A stretch of DNA of 64,000 nucleotides, from positions 186,001 through 250,000 of the forward strand of contig NZ_JAPJBQ010000006.1 of NCBI RefSeq assembly GCF_026421305.1. The letters are read 5' to 3'. The translations under genes were made by a program, and so were the position numbers. The notes below the pieces were generated by a model. It did no database searches. It was not told the origin of the DNA and saw nothing but the letters and a program-made list of their open reading frames with translations. Below are positions 8,183 to 16,980 of the stretch, in pieces. This stretch comes from Dyella silvae (GTDB taxonomy: Bacteria; Pseudomonadota; Gammaproteobacteria; Xanthomonadales; Rhodanobacteraceae). Numbering within the stretch: the first letter of the stretch is position 1; every line of letters starts with the position of its first letter.

Positions 8183-9547
8183 CTATAGCAGCGCCAGCAT
8201 CGCCGCGCGAGGCAACTTGCCCGTTTCGTTGCGCGGCAAGCGATTCACTAACTTAAGCGGACGCGGCAAAAACACCGGATCCACCGACGCACGCAGTCCA
8301 TCGAGAATTGCGTGCTCGTCCAGCCCCGGCGCCACGGCCAGCGCCGCGATGCGGTGTACGCCAAGCGCATCGCCACCATTGAGCTGAAACACCACGCCAT
8401 CCTTCACGCCCGGAATCGCCAGCAGGCGGCGAGTGAGATCGCCCAGCGAAGCGCGCTTGCCGGCAATCTCCAGCATGTCCGCATGACGCCCGCACAAGCG
8501 GAAGCTGCGGCCACCGTCGTGCAGGGTCACGATATCCGCCAGCGTCATGGGCTGGTCCAGTTGTGGCGCCCGCACCTGGGTGCCATCAGGCTGCGGATGC
8601 AGTTGCACGTCGTCGTACAAGGCCCATGCCTCGTCGGTGGCGGTGCGGCGACTGGCGAAAACGCAGGTTTCGGTTGAGCCAAACACTTCCAGCATGGGCG
8701 CGCCGTAGCGAGCCTCGGCTGCCTGCGCCAGCTCCACGGGCATCGGCGCGGTGGCCGACACCATCGCAGCCATTGGCGGCAAAGCGACCCCCGATTCGAT
8801 CAACGCCCGCAGATGCACCGGTGTCGTCACCAGTACGCGAGGCGCGGGCACATCAGCCAGCGCCGTGGCCACGTCGGCCGGGAAGAACGGGCGCCCTGCA
8901 TGCACGCTCACGTTGTCGAGCAGCGGCAGCAGCACCGACATTTCCATGCCGAACATGTGCTGGGGCGGCACGGTGGCGACTACGTGGAAATCGCTGCCCA
9001 CCGCCGCATGCAGCATGCGCAGATTGCCCGCATTGCTGGCGTTGAAGCTGCCCCAGGTCTTCAGGTTGCCCTTGGGCACACCGGTGGACCCGGAGGTATA
9101 GCCAATCGCCACCACCTGATCCGCCGGAATGGCCGGGGCGTCGAACACGGCGCCGGTCGGTGGCGTGTCCAGCAGCGCTGGCAAATGGTGGTAGTGCGGC
9201 GGCGATGGATCCAGCGGCAGCTCGCCGACGGCGTAGCAACCCGGATGCGTTGCCATCACTTCTGCCACGGCCTGCGGCGCGCGCGAGGGAGGTAGCAGGT
9301 TGGCCTGGCCGCGCAACGCGATCGCGCAGAAGGCGACCAGAAAGGCGTAACGGTCTTCGCACAGGTTCACGGCCGTCATCGCCGGCGGCAGCTGCGCGGC
9401 GATCTCCTGCACATGGGCAAGAAAGCGCGCAGCACTCACCGGCTCGCCGTTGCGCCACGCCAGCGTGCGCTGCGGATCGCCCGCCACCAGCAGCGGCAGG
9501 CCCTGGGCCTCCCGGTTGAGCTGGTAGTTTTCAAAAACAATGGCCAA
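8183..9547 (-). CDS. AMP-dependent synthetase/ligase (adenylate-forming, acyl-CoA synthetase-like)
   Basis: A protein of about 454 residues of the adenylate-forming superfamily, which activates a carboxylic acid as an acyl-AMP. The ATP-binding motif is clear (YTSGSTGVPKGNLKTW), as is the acyl-adenylate motif (EVFGSTETCVFASRR) and a shortened C-terminal domain with LVNRLPRNETGKLPR, which contains the catalytic Lys. It is about 50 to 100 residues shorter than typical acyl-CoA ligases, similar to AMP-ligases of aryl-polyene/xanthomonadin clusters, but no such cluster is present. No ATG start is available; TTG at 9547 has GGAG seven bases upstream and is preferred to TTG at 9568. Substrate unknown. 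Confidence 0.8.
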   Translation of the reverse strand: MAIVFENYQLNREAQGLPLLVAGDPQRTLAWRNGEPVSAARFLAHVQEIAAQLPPAMTAVNLCEDRYAFLVAFCAIALRGQANLLPPSRAPQAVAEVMATHPGCYAVGELPLDPSPPHYHHLPALLDTPPTGAVFDAPAIPADQVVAIGYTSGSTGVPKGNLKTWGSFNASNAGNLRMLHAAVGSDFHVVATVPPQHMFGMEMSVLLPLLDNVSVHAGRPFFPADVATALADVPAPRVLVTTPVHLRALIESGVALPPMAAMVSATAPMPVELAQAAEARYGAPMLEVFGSTETCVFASRRTATDEAWALYDDVQLHPQPDGTQVRAPQLDQPMTLADIVTLHDGGRSFRLCGRHADMLEIAGKRASLGDLTRRLLAIPGVKDGVVFQLNGGDALGVHRIAALAVAPGLDEHAILDGLRASVDPVFLPRPLKLVNRLPRNETGKLPRAAMLALL

Positions 9548-9738
9548 GGTGTTCTCCGGCAACTGCAATCAGTCTGTCGATCCAGCTCGCGCTGGGTCGG
9601 CTTGCGGACGATGAAGAGGGCCCGCGAGGATCCCCACTTATCCTCGGGGTAGCCACTGAATCGGCCCCTACCGGGGCTTCGTGGCGTGCTGAAACCATTC
9701 ATCCTGCCCGTTACGCCGGGCAGGGCGTCTGGCCCCTG

Positions 9739-10311
9739 TCAGCCGCGAATAATAGCGCCGGAAAGGGCGTCGCGTATGACCGAGGGGCGCTGCTGGTCGC
9801 CCAGCGGGGCGTCGAGCAGGCCATCCAGCGCGGCGCCGAAGTAGCTCTCGACCGTCGCCGCCGAGCGCGCGGACGGCTCGCCATGCGGATTGGCGCTGGT
9901 GGATACGAGGGCACCGCCGAAGGCCCGGCACAGTGCGGCTGCCGGCTCGTGAGCAGTCACGCGCAGGGCGATCCCCGCATGCGCGCCAGCCACCCAGGCA
10001 GGCACGTCGGAGGAGCGGGGAAAGATCCAGGTGTAGGGCCCGGGCCAGCTGGCCTGAACCTGCGTCAGCACCTCGGCCGGCACGGCAGCGAGGTCGATGT
10101 AGCGCTCCACTTGTGCGAAATCCGCCGCGATCAGCAACACGCCCTGCGTGGGCGGGCGCTGCTTGAGCGCAAACAGCCGCTCAAACGCCACGCGGTCGTG
10201 CGGGTCGCAACCAAGACCGAAGACGGCCTCGGTGGGATAAGCCAGCACGCCGCCCTGGCGCAATAGCGCTGCGGCGGCGTCGAGCTCGGCCAGCGTGAAG
10301 CGCTTAGCCAC
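9739..10311 (-). CDS. tsaC: L-threonylcarbamoyladenylate synthase (Sua5/YciO/YrdC family)
   Basis: A 190-residue single-domain YrdC protein, the standard size for TsaC. It makes threonylcarbamoyl-AMP from threonine, bicarbonate and ATP, the first step of t6A modification at position 37 of ANN-decoding tRNAs. Visible family motifs include LAYPTEAVFGLGCDP (substrate pocket), FALKQRPPTQGVLLIAA and the SANPHGEPSA block near the C-terminus. The GTG start at 10311 follows the topA stop with no gap, so the two are probably cotranscribed, as in many gammaproteobacteria where dprA, a topoisomerase and tsaC cluster. Confidence 0.93.
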   Translation of the reverse strand: MAKRFTLAELDAAAALLRQGGVLAYPTEAVFGLGCDPHDRVAFERLFALKQRPPTQGVLLIAADFAQVERYIDLAAVPAEVLTQVQASWPGPYTWIFPRSSDVPAWVAGAHAGIALRVTAHEPAAALCRAFGGALVSTSANPHGEPSARSAATVESYFGAALDGLLDAPLGDQQRPSVIRDALSGAIIRG

Positions 10312-12819
10312 TCAGGTGGCGGCCTTGGCCGGGGCCTTCTTGGCGGTCGCTTTCTTCGTCGCGGTCTTGGCCGTAGCTTTCTTCGCAGCGGCCTTCTTTG
10401 CCGGCGCCTTCTTGGCCGCGGTCTTTTTCACTGCGGCTTTCTTGGTGGCGGTCTTGGCGGTCGCCTTCTTGGCCGCCGGGGCTTTCTTGGCCGCTGCCTT
10501 CTTGAACGCACCGCGACCCTTCTTGACCGGAGCCGCCGCGAGCAGTTCGATGCACTGCGCCTCGGTCAGGTCTTTCGGCTCCTGGTCCTTGGGAATGCGC
10601 GCGTTCTTTTCGCCATCGGTGATGTACGGACCGAAGCGGCCGTTAAGCACCTGCACGCCGTTGCCGAAATCCTTGATGGTGCGGTTGGCAATCATCTCCA
10701 GCTTTTCCTGCACGATCTGCAGGGCACGCGGCAGCTCGATGGTGTACGGATCGTCTTCCGCCTTGAGCGAGGCATAGGTGCTGCCCTGCTTCACGAACGG
10801 ACCGAAGCGGCCGACACCCACCGAGACTTCGTCACCGTTCTCCGTCTGGCCGAGCTTGCGCGGCAGCTTGAACAGCTCCAGCGCCTCTTCCAGCGTGATG
10901 GTGTGCATGCTCTGGCCAGGGCGCAGGCTGGCGAACTGCAGCTTTTCGTCCGTGTCCTTGTCGCCGATCTGCGCATACGGCCCGTAGCGGCCGAGACGCA
11001 CCGATATGGGCTTGCCGGTTTTCGGATCGCTGCCCAGCTCGCGCGCGCCGGTGGCTTCGCTGCGGTCGACCGATTCGGTCTTCTCGTCCACCTGCTGCTT
11101 GAACGGCTGCCAGAAGCGCTCCATCAGCGGTACCCACGCTTCCTCGCCACGGCTCACCGCGTCGAGCTCGTCTTCGAGCTTGGCGGTGAAGTCGTAGTCG
11201 ACGTAGCGGGTGAAGTGCGAGGTGAGGAATTTACTCACCGCACGGCCCACGTCGGTGGGCTTGAAGCGGCGGCTGTCGAGGAACACGTACTCGCGGTTCA
11301 GCAGCACCTGGATGATGCTGGCGTAGGTCGACGGACGGCCGATGCCATATTCCTCCAGCGTCTTCACCAGACTCGCTTCGGAATAGCGCGGCGGCGGTTC
11401 GGTGAAGTGCTGGTCGGCCAGAATGTCTTGCAACGCCACGCGCTCGCCCACGTCCAGCTTGGGCAGGCGACGGCCTTCGTCTTCGTCTTCCGCCGTCTTC
11501 TGGTCGCGGCCTTCTTCGTACACGGCAAGGAAGCCCGGATCGACCACGGTGGTACCGGTAGAGCGGAACGACGCGTCACCGCCATGCACGTGCGGCACGG
11601 CGAAGTCCACCGACACGGTGTTGAGCGTGGCGTGGATCATCTGGCAGGCGACCGTGCGCTTCCAGATCAACTCGTACAGCTTGCGCTGCTCGTCGTTGAG
11701 GAACGATGCCACCTCGCGCGGCGAGCGCATGGCCGAGGTGGGACGAATCGCTTCGTGCGCTTCCTGGGCGTTCTTGGACTTGGATTTGTAGACCTGTGCG
11801 TGATCCGGCAGCGCCTTGGCGCCGAAATCGCGCGTGATGAGCTGGCGCAGCTCACCCACGGCGTCCTCGGAAAGGGCGACCGAGTCGGTACGCATGTAGG
11901 TAATCAGACCGACGTTGCCTTCGCTGCCGAGCGACACGCCTTCGTACAGGCCCTGGGCCACCTTCATCGTGCGGCTGGTGGAGAAGCCGAGCTTGCGCGC
12001 GGCTTCCTGTTGCAGCGTGGACGTGGTGAAGGGCGGCGCCGGACGGCGCTTGCGCTCCTTGCTGCCGACCTCGCTGACCGTGAGGTGGCCACGCGCCGCC
12101 TGGCTCAGGGCGTGACGGGCCGCCAGCGCGTCGTGCTCGTTGGTGAGGTCGAACTGCTCGAACTTCTTGCCGTTGAGCTTGGTGAGCCGGGCGGTGAAGT
12201 CACCCTCGGGATGGCGCAGCGAGGCCTCGATGGTCCAGTACTCGCGTGCCTTGAAGGCTTCGATCTCTTCCTCGCGCTCCACGATCATGCGCAGCGCCGG
12301 CGACTGCACGCGGCCGGCGGAAAGGCCGCGCTGCACCTTGCGCCACAGCACCGGCGACAGGTTGAAGCCCACCAGGTAATCCAGCGCACGACGCGCCTGC
12401 TGCGCATCGACCATGTCCAGCGAGAGCTGGCGCGGACTGGCTACGGCGGCCTTGATCGCCTTCGGGGTGATCTCGGAGAACACCACGCGATGGAGCTGCT
12501 TGCCCTTGGTGAGCCCGCGCTCTTTCAGGATCTCGCTGATATGCCAGGAGATCGCCTCACCTTCGCGATCCAAGTCGGTCGCGAGATAGATGTCGTCGGC
12601 CACCTTGGCCGCCTTGGCGATGGCATCGACGTGCTTCTCGTTGCGATCGATCACCTCGTAGGCCATGGCAAAGCCGTTATCGGGATCCACCGCCCCTTCC
12701 TTCGGCTTCAGGTCACGCACGTGACCGTAGGAGGCCAGGACCTGGAAATCCTTGCCGAGGTATTTGTTGATCGTCTTGGCCTTGGCCGGTGACTCGACGA
12801 TAAGCAGGTTTTTTGCCAT
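10312..12819 (-). CDS. topA: DNA topoisomerase I
   Basis: An 835-residue type IA topoisomerase, which relaxes negative supercoils. The TOPRIM domain opens with LIVESPAKAKTINKYLG and holds the metal-binding DLDREGEA; the catalytic tyrosine lies in LITYMRTDS. Several C-terminal zinc-finger-like topo_C repeats follow but with few cysteines (RLGRYGPYAQIGD, VGRFGPFVKQG, NGRFGPYITDG), matching the Xanthomonadales/Legionella-type protein rather than E. coli. The last 70 residues (766-835) are almost only Lys, Ala, Thr and Pro in AAKK-type repeats, resembling a histone H1 tail, likely to bind DNA non-specifically. It overlaps no neighbour: tsaC begins at the next base, dprA ends 113 bp upstream. Confidence 0.97.
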   Translation of the reverse strand: MAKNLLIVESPAKAKTINKYLGKDFQVLASYGHVRDLKPKEGAVDPDNGFAMAYEVIDRNEKHVDAIAKAAKVADDIYLATDLDREGEAISWHISEILKERGLTKGKQLHRVVFSEITPKAIKAAVASPRQLSLDMVDAQQARRALDYLVGFNLSPVLWRKVQRGLSAGRVQSPALRMIVEREEEIEAFKAREYWTIEASLRHPEGDFTARLTKLNGKKFEQFDLTNEHDALAARHALSQAARGHLTVSEVGSKERKRRPAPPFTTSTLQQEAARKLGFSTSRTMKVAQGLYEGVSLGSEGNVGLITYMRTDSVALSEDAVGELRQLITRDFGAKALPDHAQVYKSKSKNAQEAHEAIRPTSAMRSPREVASFLNDEQRKLYELIWKRTVACQMIHATLNTVSVDFAVPHVHGGDASFRSTGTTVVDPGFLAVYEEGRDQKTAEDEDEGRRLPKLDVGERVALQDILADQHFTEPPPRYSEASLVKTLEEYGIGRPSTYASIIQVLLNREYVFLDSRRFKPTDVGRAVSKFLTSHFTRYVDYDFTAKLEDELDAVSRGEEAWVPLMERFWQPFKQQVDEKTESVDRSEATGARELGSDPKTGKPISVRLGRYGPYAQIGDKDTDEKLQFASLRPGQSMHTITLEEALELFKLPRKLGQTENGDEVSVGVGRFGPFVKQGSTYASLKAEDDPYTIELPRALQIVQEKLEMIANRTIKDFGNGVQVLNGRFGPYITDGEKNARIPKDQEPKDLTEAQCIELLAAAPVKKGRGAFKKAAAKKAPAAKKATAKTATKKAAVKKTAAKKAPAKKAAAKKATAKTATKKATAKKAPAKAAT

Positions 12820-12874
12820 GAAACTCGGTATCCGCCATCTGTGGCCATGCCCGTCCGGGCCGGCTTCTTATTTA

Positions 12875-12904
12875 GTTAAAGGCATGGCGGCTGGACGGCG
12901 TCAA
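12875..12904 (-). promoter_or_regulatory. Candidate sigma-70 promoter of topA
   Basis: On the minus strand TTGACG (12904-12899) and TTTAAC (12880-12875) are separated by 18 bases, in the 113-bp gap between dprA and topA and about 55 bp ahead of the topA start. The -35 is a five-of-six match to consensus; the -10 is weaker. Confidence 0.45.
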
Positions 12905-12932
12905 GCTGGACCATGTGAAAACGCGCTCCCGG

Positions 12933-14057
12933 TCAACCCGGAAGGCGCTGATAACGATTGCCAGGCAATGCTTCGACCCGGCCCTCCAGCTCCAGCATCA
13001 ACAAGGCCGATGTCAGGTCTGCGACAGCCCGCCCGGTCGATGCCGCCAGCTCATCGAGCGCTATCGGCCCATGGCCGAGCGCATTGAGCAGGTCTTGGCT
13101 TTCCGGGTCAGCCATAGGGGGCGGATCACCCGCTACAGACCCCGCCAGCTCCAGCCGGCTGGCCAGCTCACGTCCGAGTGAGACGGCCGCAGGCGCCAGT
13201 ATCTCAACCATTTCGCCTGCCGTCTCAACCAGCCGTGCGCCATCGCGAATCAGCCGGTGGCAGCCTTGGGCAAGCGGATTATGAATGGAACCGGGCAAGG
13301 CGAACACCTCGCGTCCCTGCTCGGCGGCAAGCCGGGCCGTAATCAACGAGCCGGACTCCAGCCCCGCCTCGACCACCAGGGTGCCCAGAGAGAGGCCCGA
13401 GATGATGCGGTTGCGGCGCGGAAAGTGGTCCGCACGGGCAGCCGTGCCCGGGGGAAACTCGCTCACCATCGCCCCATGCGATGCCAGCCTGCGCGCCAGC
13501 GCATGGTGCTTGCTGGGGTAGACCCGATCCGGCCCGGTACCGATCACCGCGACGGTGGGCAGGTCGGCATCCAGAGCAGCCACATGCGCGGCGCCATCGA
13601 TGCCGTCGGCCATACCGCTGGTGATGGTGAAACCGGCCATGCCCAGCGCCTGCGCAAATGCTCGCGCGTGGGTGCATCCGCTCAGCGTGGCCGCACGGGC
13701 GCCCACGATGGCCACCTGGGGGTGGAGCAGCAGGCTGGCGTCGCCTGCCACGAACAAGGCCGCCGGAGGCTGAGGGATCGCCTCCAGCAGCGGCGGGAAG
13801 TCCTCGTCCGTACACAGCAGTAACCGGTGACCGGGCGCGGCCAGCCAGGCCATGTCGTCAGCCAGGCGCCGTTCGTCGGGCTGCCGCAGCCATCGGCGCG
13901 CGGGGTCGCGAAGTGTCTGGGCGCGTGCCTGCAACGCGGCCAGTACGGCATGGATGTCTCCTCCATGCGCCGCCAGCTGTTCGCGCAAGCCACCGGGGCC
14001 CATGCCCGGCGTGCGCAGGAGGATCAGCCAGGGGCGATAACGTTCCAGTTCGTTCAT
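12933..14057 (-). CDS. dprA: DNA-processing protein DprA (Smf)
   Basis: A 374-residue DprA/Smf protein. DprA binds incoming single-stranded DNA during natural transformation and loads RecA. An N-terminal helix-hairpin-like region (RPWLILLRTPGMGPGGLREQL) is followed by the Rossmann-like core with VAIVGARAATLSGC, SGMADGIDGAAHVAAL, GTGPDRVYPSKH, SEFPPGTAARADHFPRRNRI and EAGLESGSLITA, and a C-terminal winged-helix domain (LLNALGHGPIALDELAAST). The start at 14057 gives the normal N-terminus MNELERYRPW; the longer frame adds 16 unrelated residues. It lies between the LysM gene and topA on the same strand. The smg gene often found between dprA and topA is absent. Confidence 0.95.
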   Translation of the reverse strand: MNELERYRPWLILLRTPGMGPGGLREQLAAHGGDIHAVLAALQARAQTLRDPARRWLRQPDERRLADDMAWLAAPGHRLLLCTDEDFPPLLEAIPQPPAALFVAGDASLLLHPQVAIVGARAATLSGCTHARAFAQALGMAGFTITSGMADGIDGAAHVAALDADLPTVAVIGTGPDRVYPSKHHALARRLASHGAMVSEFPPGTAARADHFPRRNRIISGLSLGTLVVEAGLESGSLITARLAAEQGREVFALPGSIHNPLAQGCHRLIRDGARLVETAGEMVEILAPAAVSLGRELASRLELAGSVAGDPPPMADPESQDLLNALGHGPIALDELAASTGRAVADLTSALLMLELEGRVEALPGNRYQRLPG

Positions 14058-14081
14058 GGCCGCCAAGCCTAGGCGGGGCCC

Positions 14082-14114
14082 AAAAAGAAACGGCGCGGTG
14101 ATCACCGCGCCGTT
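14082..14114 (-). terminator. Rho-independent terminator after the LysM gene
   Basis: A perfect 13-bp palindrome (14089-14114, AACGGCGCGGTGA and its complement) lies 25 bp beyond the LysM stop. On the minus strand it is followed by TTCTTTTTG. This is a GC stem with a T-rich tail, so the LysM message probably ends before dprA, at least in part. Confidence 0.75.
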
Positions 14115-14138
14115 CTGTCGTCCTCTGCCGCCGTGTGA

Positions 14139-15266
14139 TTATTCCGGCAGTTCGAGCTTGTCGTGCTTATGCACCGGGCGCAGGCCGTCCATGATCAGGC
14201 CGTAGCTCACGCGGTCGAAGGTGCGGAACACCATCACGTGGCCCACGAACTCCTGCGGCAGCGTCACCGTGGTGCCGGTACCGCGGTTCCAGCTGTTATG
14301 CGCGACGTCATCGGGAATGTCTTCGCCCGGCTGGTAGATCGAGTAGGTCTGGCCATTCTCGACGCCATCCTGCGCGCCGATATTCAGCGCCACTACCTGG
14401 TGCGGACCCACGGCATCGTAGGCATCGGTGAAGGCAATCACGCGAGCATTGCCGGGCACCGACTTCGGCGCATGGGGGTAGTAGTAGGGATCGTACGGCT
14501 TGTCGTCGATCGGCATGATGCGATCGCCCTTGCGGATTTCCATGGTGGAATCCAGCAGGAGCAGGGTGGAAGGATCGCCGGTACGAAGCACCTCGGCGGT
14601 GCCGATGACGCTCACTTCCGTGCCGATTTCCTTGCCGCGCCCGTAATGGCCGTCAGCGCGGAAGTCTTCCTTCCACGGCGTCTGGATCATGGACACATCG
14701 CTGTCGAGCGGATGCCCGACCAGGTCAGCGCCATTATCCCGGCCCTTGCTCTCGTTGAAGTTACGGAACACCTGGGTCGGACGCACGATCACGAAGCGCT
14801 GACCCGGCTGCGCATCGAGATGACGCACATAGACGTTCTTGCCGGGCGTACCACGCAGGTCCGCCTCTTCGAAGCCCACCACATAGGGCAACGCGGAGAC
14901 CTCGTTGGAGTCGAGTACGCGCATTTCCTTCAGGAAGGTCTGCAGCTTCGCCAGCGGAATCGCCGGAACAGCCTCACCCTCCGTGCGTACGCGCGGCTGC
15001 AAGCCAAGGCGCGGACCGTTGACGAAGGAAAGATTGAGCACGTCACCCGGGTAAATCAGGTGCGGATTCTGCACCTGCGGGTTCGCCTGCCAGATCTCCG
15101 GCCACAGCCACGGCTTGGAAAGGAAACGTGCGGAAATCGCCCAGAGCGTATCGCCCTTTTTCACCGTATAGGTATCGGGGTGATCGGCACGCAATTGCGC
15201 ACCCGCAGCATAAACAGCGACTGTGACCAGCATGCCGGCCAGCAGCCCAATGGACTTTCTGATCAT
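14139..15266 (-). CDS. LysM peptidoglycan-binding domain protein, secreted
   Basis: A 375-residue exported protein. The N-terminus MIRKSIGLLAGMLVTVAVYA is a signal peptide. Residues about 33-85 form a LysM domain (TYTVKKGDTLWAISARFL, IYPGDVLNL), which binds glycan strands of peptidoglycan. The remaining 290 residues have no catalytic motif that I recognise. The placement upstream of dprA-topA and divergent from def-fmt-rsmB is the usual position for this gene family in Xanthomonadales and other gammaproteobacteria. A cell-envelope structural or adaptor role is likely; enzymatic activity is not supported. Confidence 0.92.
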   Translation of the reverse strand: MIRKSIGLLAGMLVTVAVYAAGAQLRADHPDTYTVKKGDTLWAISARFLSKPWLWPEIWQANPQVQNPHLIYPGDVLNLSFVNGPRLGLQPRVRTEGEAVPAIPLAKLQTFLKEMRVLDSNEVSALPYVVGFEEADLRGTPGKNVYVRHLDAQPGQRFVIVRPTQVFRNFNESKGRDNGADLVGHPLDSDVSMIQTPWKEDFRADGHYGRGKEIGTEVSVIGTAEVLRTGDPSTLLLLDSTMEIRKGDRIMPIDDKPYDPYYYPHAPKSVPGNARVIAFTDAYDAVGPHQVVALNIGAQDGVENGQTYSIYQPGEDIPDDVAHNSWNRGTGTTVTLPQEFVGHVMVFRTFDRVSYGLIMDGLRPVHKHDKLELPE

Positions 15267-15287
15267 AAACGGGAATCCCCCATCCCC

Positions 15288-15335
15288 CGACGCTCGGGCG
15301 AGTGTAACCGAACAACTTGTTCACGCAACCGTGTC
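15288..15335 (-). promoter_or_regulatory. Candidate promoter of the LysM gene
   Basis: In the 189-bp divergent region between the LysM gene and def, the minus strand reads TTGCGT, 16 bases, then TACACT, roughly 35 bases upstream of the LysM ATG. On the plus strand a TACAAT at about 15376-15381 could be a -10 for def, but I see no good -35 for it. Confidence 0.3.
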
Positions 15336-15455
15336 CAGTTGGCAAAACGGCATGCCAGACGGGGGCTTGGCGGCGTACAATGAGGCCCATTCTAGATCGC
15401 GCCGCGGCTTGGTTTTCACCGACTCGCCCGCACTTTTGGCGCTGAGGTAAAAGCC

Positions 15456-15965
15456 ATGTCCGTGTTGACCATTCTCGAATTCCCCGACCCCCGCCTGCGC
15501 ACCAAGGCCGAGCCCGTGCGCGTATTCGACGCCGAACTCAAGCAGTTCGTGGCCGACATGTTCGAGACCATGTATGCGGCCAATGGCGTGGGCCTGGCCG
15601 CCACCCAGGTCAACGTGCACCAGCAAGTGCTGGTGGCCGACATGAGCGACGAGCGCAACCAGCCGCTGGTGCTCATCAACGCGCAGATCCTCGAAAAGGA
15701 CGGGGCGCAGGTGTATCAGGAAGGCTGCCTGTCGTTCCCGGGCATCTATGCCGACGTTGCCCGCGCCCTGAAAGTGAAGGTGAAGGCGCATGACGTGGAC
15801 GGCAACGAGGTCGTGATGGATTTTGAAGGCCCGCTCGCCGTGTGCATCCAGCATGAGATGGACCATCTGGCCGGCAAGGTGTTCGTGGACTACCTGTCGC
15901 CGCTCAAGCGTTCCATGCTGCTCAAGCGCATGGATAAGCAGCGCAAGCAGGCGGCCAGCGCTTGA
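15456..15965 (+). CDS. def: Peptide deformylase
   Basis: A 169-residue enzyme that removes the N-formyl group from new proteins. All three metal-site motifs are present and in order: [17 protein letters not shown] (metal-binding Cys) and QHEMDHLAG (HExxH metal/catalytic site). Length is typical for the type I enzyme. It is the first gene of def-fmt-rsmB; its TGA overlaps the fmt start, so translation is probably coupled. A GAGG sequence lies just ahead of the ATG. Confidence 0.97.
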   Translation: MSVLTILEFPDPRLRTKAEPVRVFDAELKQFVADMFETMYAANGVGLAATQVNVHQQVLVADMSDERNQPLVLINAQILEKDGAQVYQEGCLSFPGIYADVARALKVKVKAHDVDGNEVVMDFEGPLAVCIQHEMDHLAGKVFVDYLSPLKRSMLLKRMDKQRKQAASA

Positions 15966-16891
15966 AGCTCCGCGTTGTCTTCGCGGGCACCCCCGACTTT
16001 TCCGTACCCTGCCTTGAAGCGTGCCGCGCCAGCGGCGCCGAGGTGGTGGCCGTCTATACCCAGCCAGACCGCCCCGCCGGCCGTGGCCGCAAGCTGACGC
16101 CCAGCCCGGTCAAGCAGGCCGCGCTGGCCGCCGGCATTCCCGTCGAACAGCCCGAATCGCTGAAATCGGAAGACGCACGCGCCACGCTGGCGGCCTACGC
16201 GCCGGATCTGATGATCGTGGTGGCGTATGGCCTGATCCTGCCGCGCAAGGTGTTGGCCATTCCCCGGCTGGGCTGCTGGAACGTCCATGCCAGCCTGCTG
16301 CCGCGCTGGCGCGGCGCGGCGCCCATCCAGCGCGCCATTCTCGCCGGCGATGCCGAAAGCGGCGTGGATCTGATGCAGATGGAGGCCGGGCTCGATACCG
16401 GCCCCGTCCTGCTGGAACGACGCACGCCGATCGGCCGCGACGATACCGGCGGCTCGTTGCACGACCGCCTTGCTGCGCTGGGCGCCGAGGTGTTGGCGGA
16501 AGGCCTGTCGCGTGTGATGGCGGGAGAAACGCTGCTGCCGCGACCGCAGCCGGAAGAGGGCGTCACCTACGCCCACAAGCTGGACAAAGCCGAGGCGCGA
16601 CTGGACTTCTCCCGGCCGGCCCAGGCGCTGGAACGCCAGGTGCGCGCGTTCGATCCGTGGCCGGTGGCCGAGGGCGACATCCACGATGAAACCTTGCGTG
16701 TCTGGGCTGCGCACGCCATCGAAGGCCAGCCTGGCACCGCGCCGGGCACCGTGCTGACCATGACCCGCGATGGTATCGATGTCGCCTGCGGTGAAGGCGC
16801 CTTGCGCGTCACTGCACTACAGCGTGCCGGCGGCAAGCGCATCAGTGCCGCCGATTACGTCAACGCCACGAAGACCCGCAGCGCATCATAG
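15962..16891 (+). CDS. fmt: Methionyl-tRNA formyltransferase
   Basis: A 309-residue protein that formylates initiator Met-tRNA with 10-formyl-THF. The N-terminal formyltransferase domain has [37 protein letters not shown] and the catalytic region [20 protein letters not shown] with [11 protein letters not shown]; the C-terminal OB-like tRNA-binding domain begins near [14 protein letters not shown]. It overlaps def by 4 bases (TTGA), which makes TTG the start codon. A less efficient TTG start with translational coupling fits the pairing of these two enzymes, which act at the two ends of the same formylation cycle. Confidence 0.97.
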   Translation: MKLRVVFAGTPDFSVPCLEACRASGAEVVAVYTQPDRPAGRGRKLTPSPVKQAALAAGIPVEQPESLKSEDARATLAAYAPDLMIVVAYGLILPRKVLAIPRLGCWNVHASLLPRWRGAAPIQRAILAGDAESGVDLMQMEAGLDTGPVLLERRTPIGRDDTGGSLHDRLAALGAEVLAEGLSRVMAGETLLPRPQPEEGVTYAHKLDKAEARLDFSRPAQALERQVRAFDPWPVAEGDIHDETLRVWAAHAIEGQPGTAPGTVLTMTRDGIDVACGEGALRVTALQRAGGKRISAADYVNATKTRSAS

Positions 16892-16892
16892 T

Positions 16893-16915
16893 CGTCATTC
16901 CGGCGCAGGCCGGAG
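16893..16915. repeat. REP-like palindrome between fmt and rsmB
   Basis: CGTCATTCCGG (16893-16903) and CCGGAGTGACG (16910-16920 approximately) pair with one mismatch around CGCAGG. The core resembles the ends of the element at 7320-8104 (CCGGCGCAGGCCGG). It lies directly after the fmt stop and may slow the polymerase or protect the message end. Confidence 0.5.
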
Positions 16916-16980
16916 TGACGAGCAAGCGCGCACAGTCTTTAACTCTCGCTTCTCACTCCTCTCCACTATTTTCTCGCCCT

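Noticed and set aside
10903-12792. 629-residue frame on the plus strand opposite topA
   Set aside because: It mirrors topA codons, is rich in His, Arg and Gln, and has no known motif; topA on the other strand is certain.
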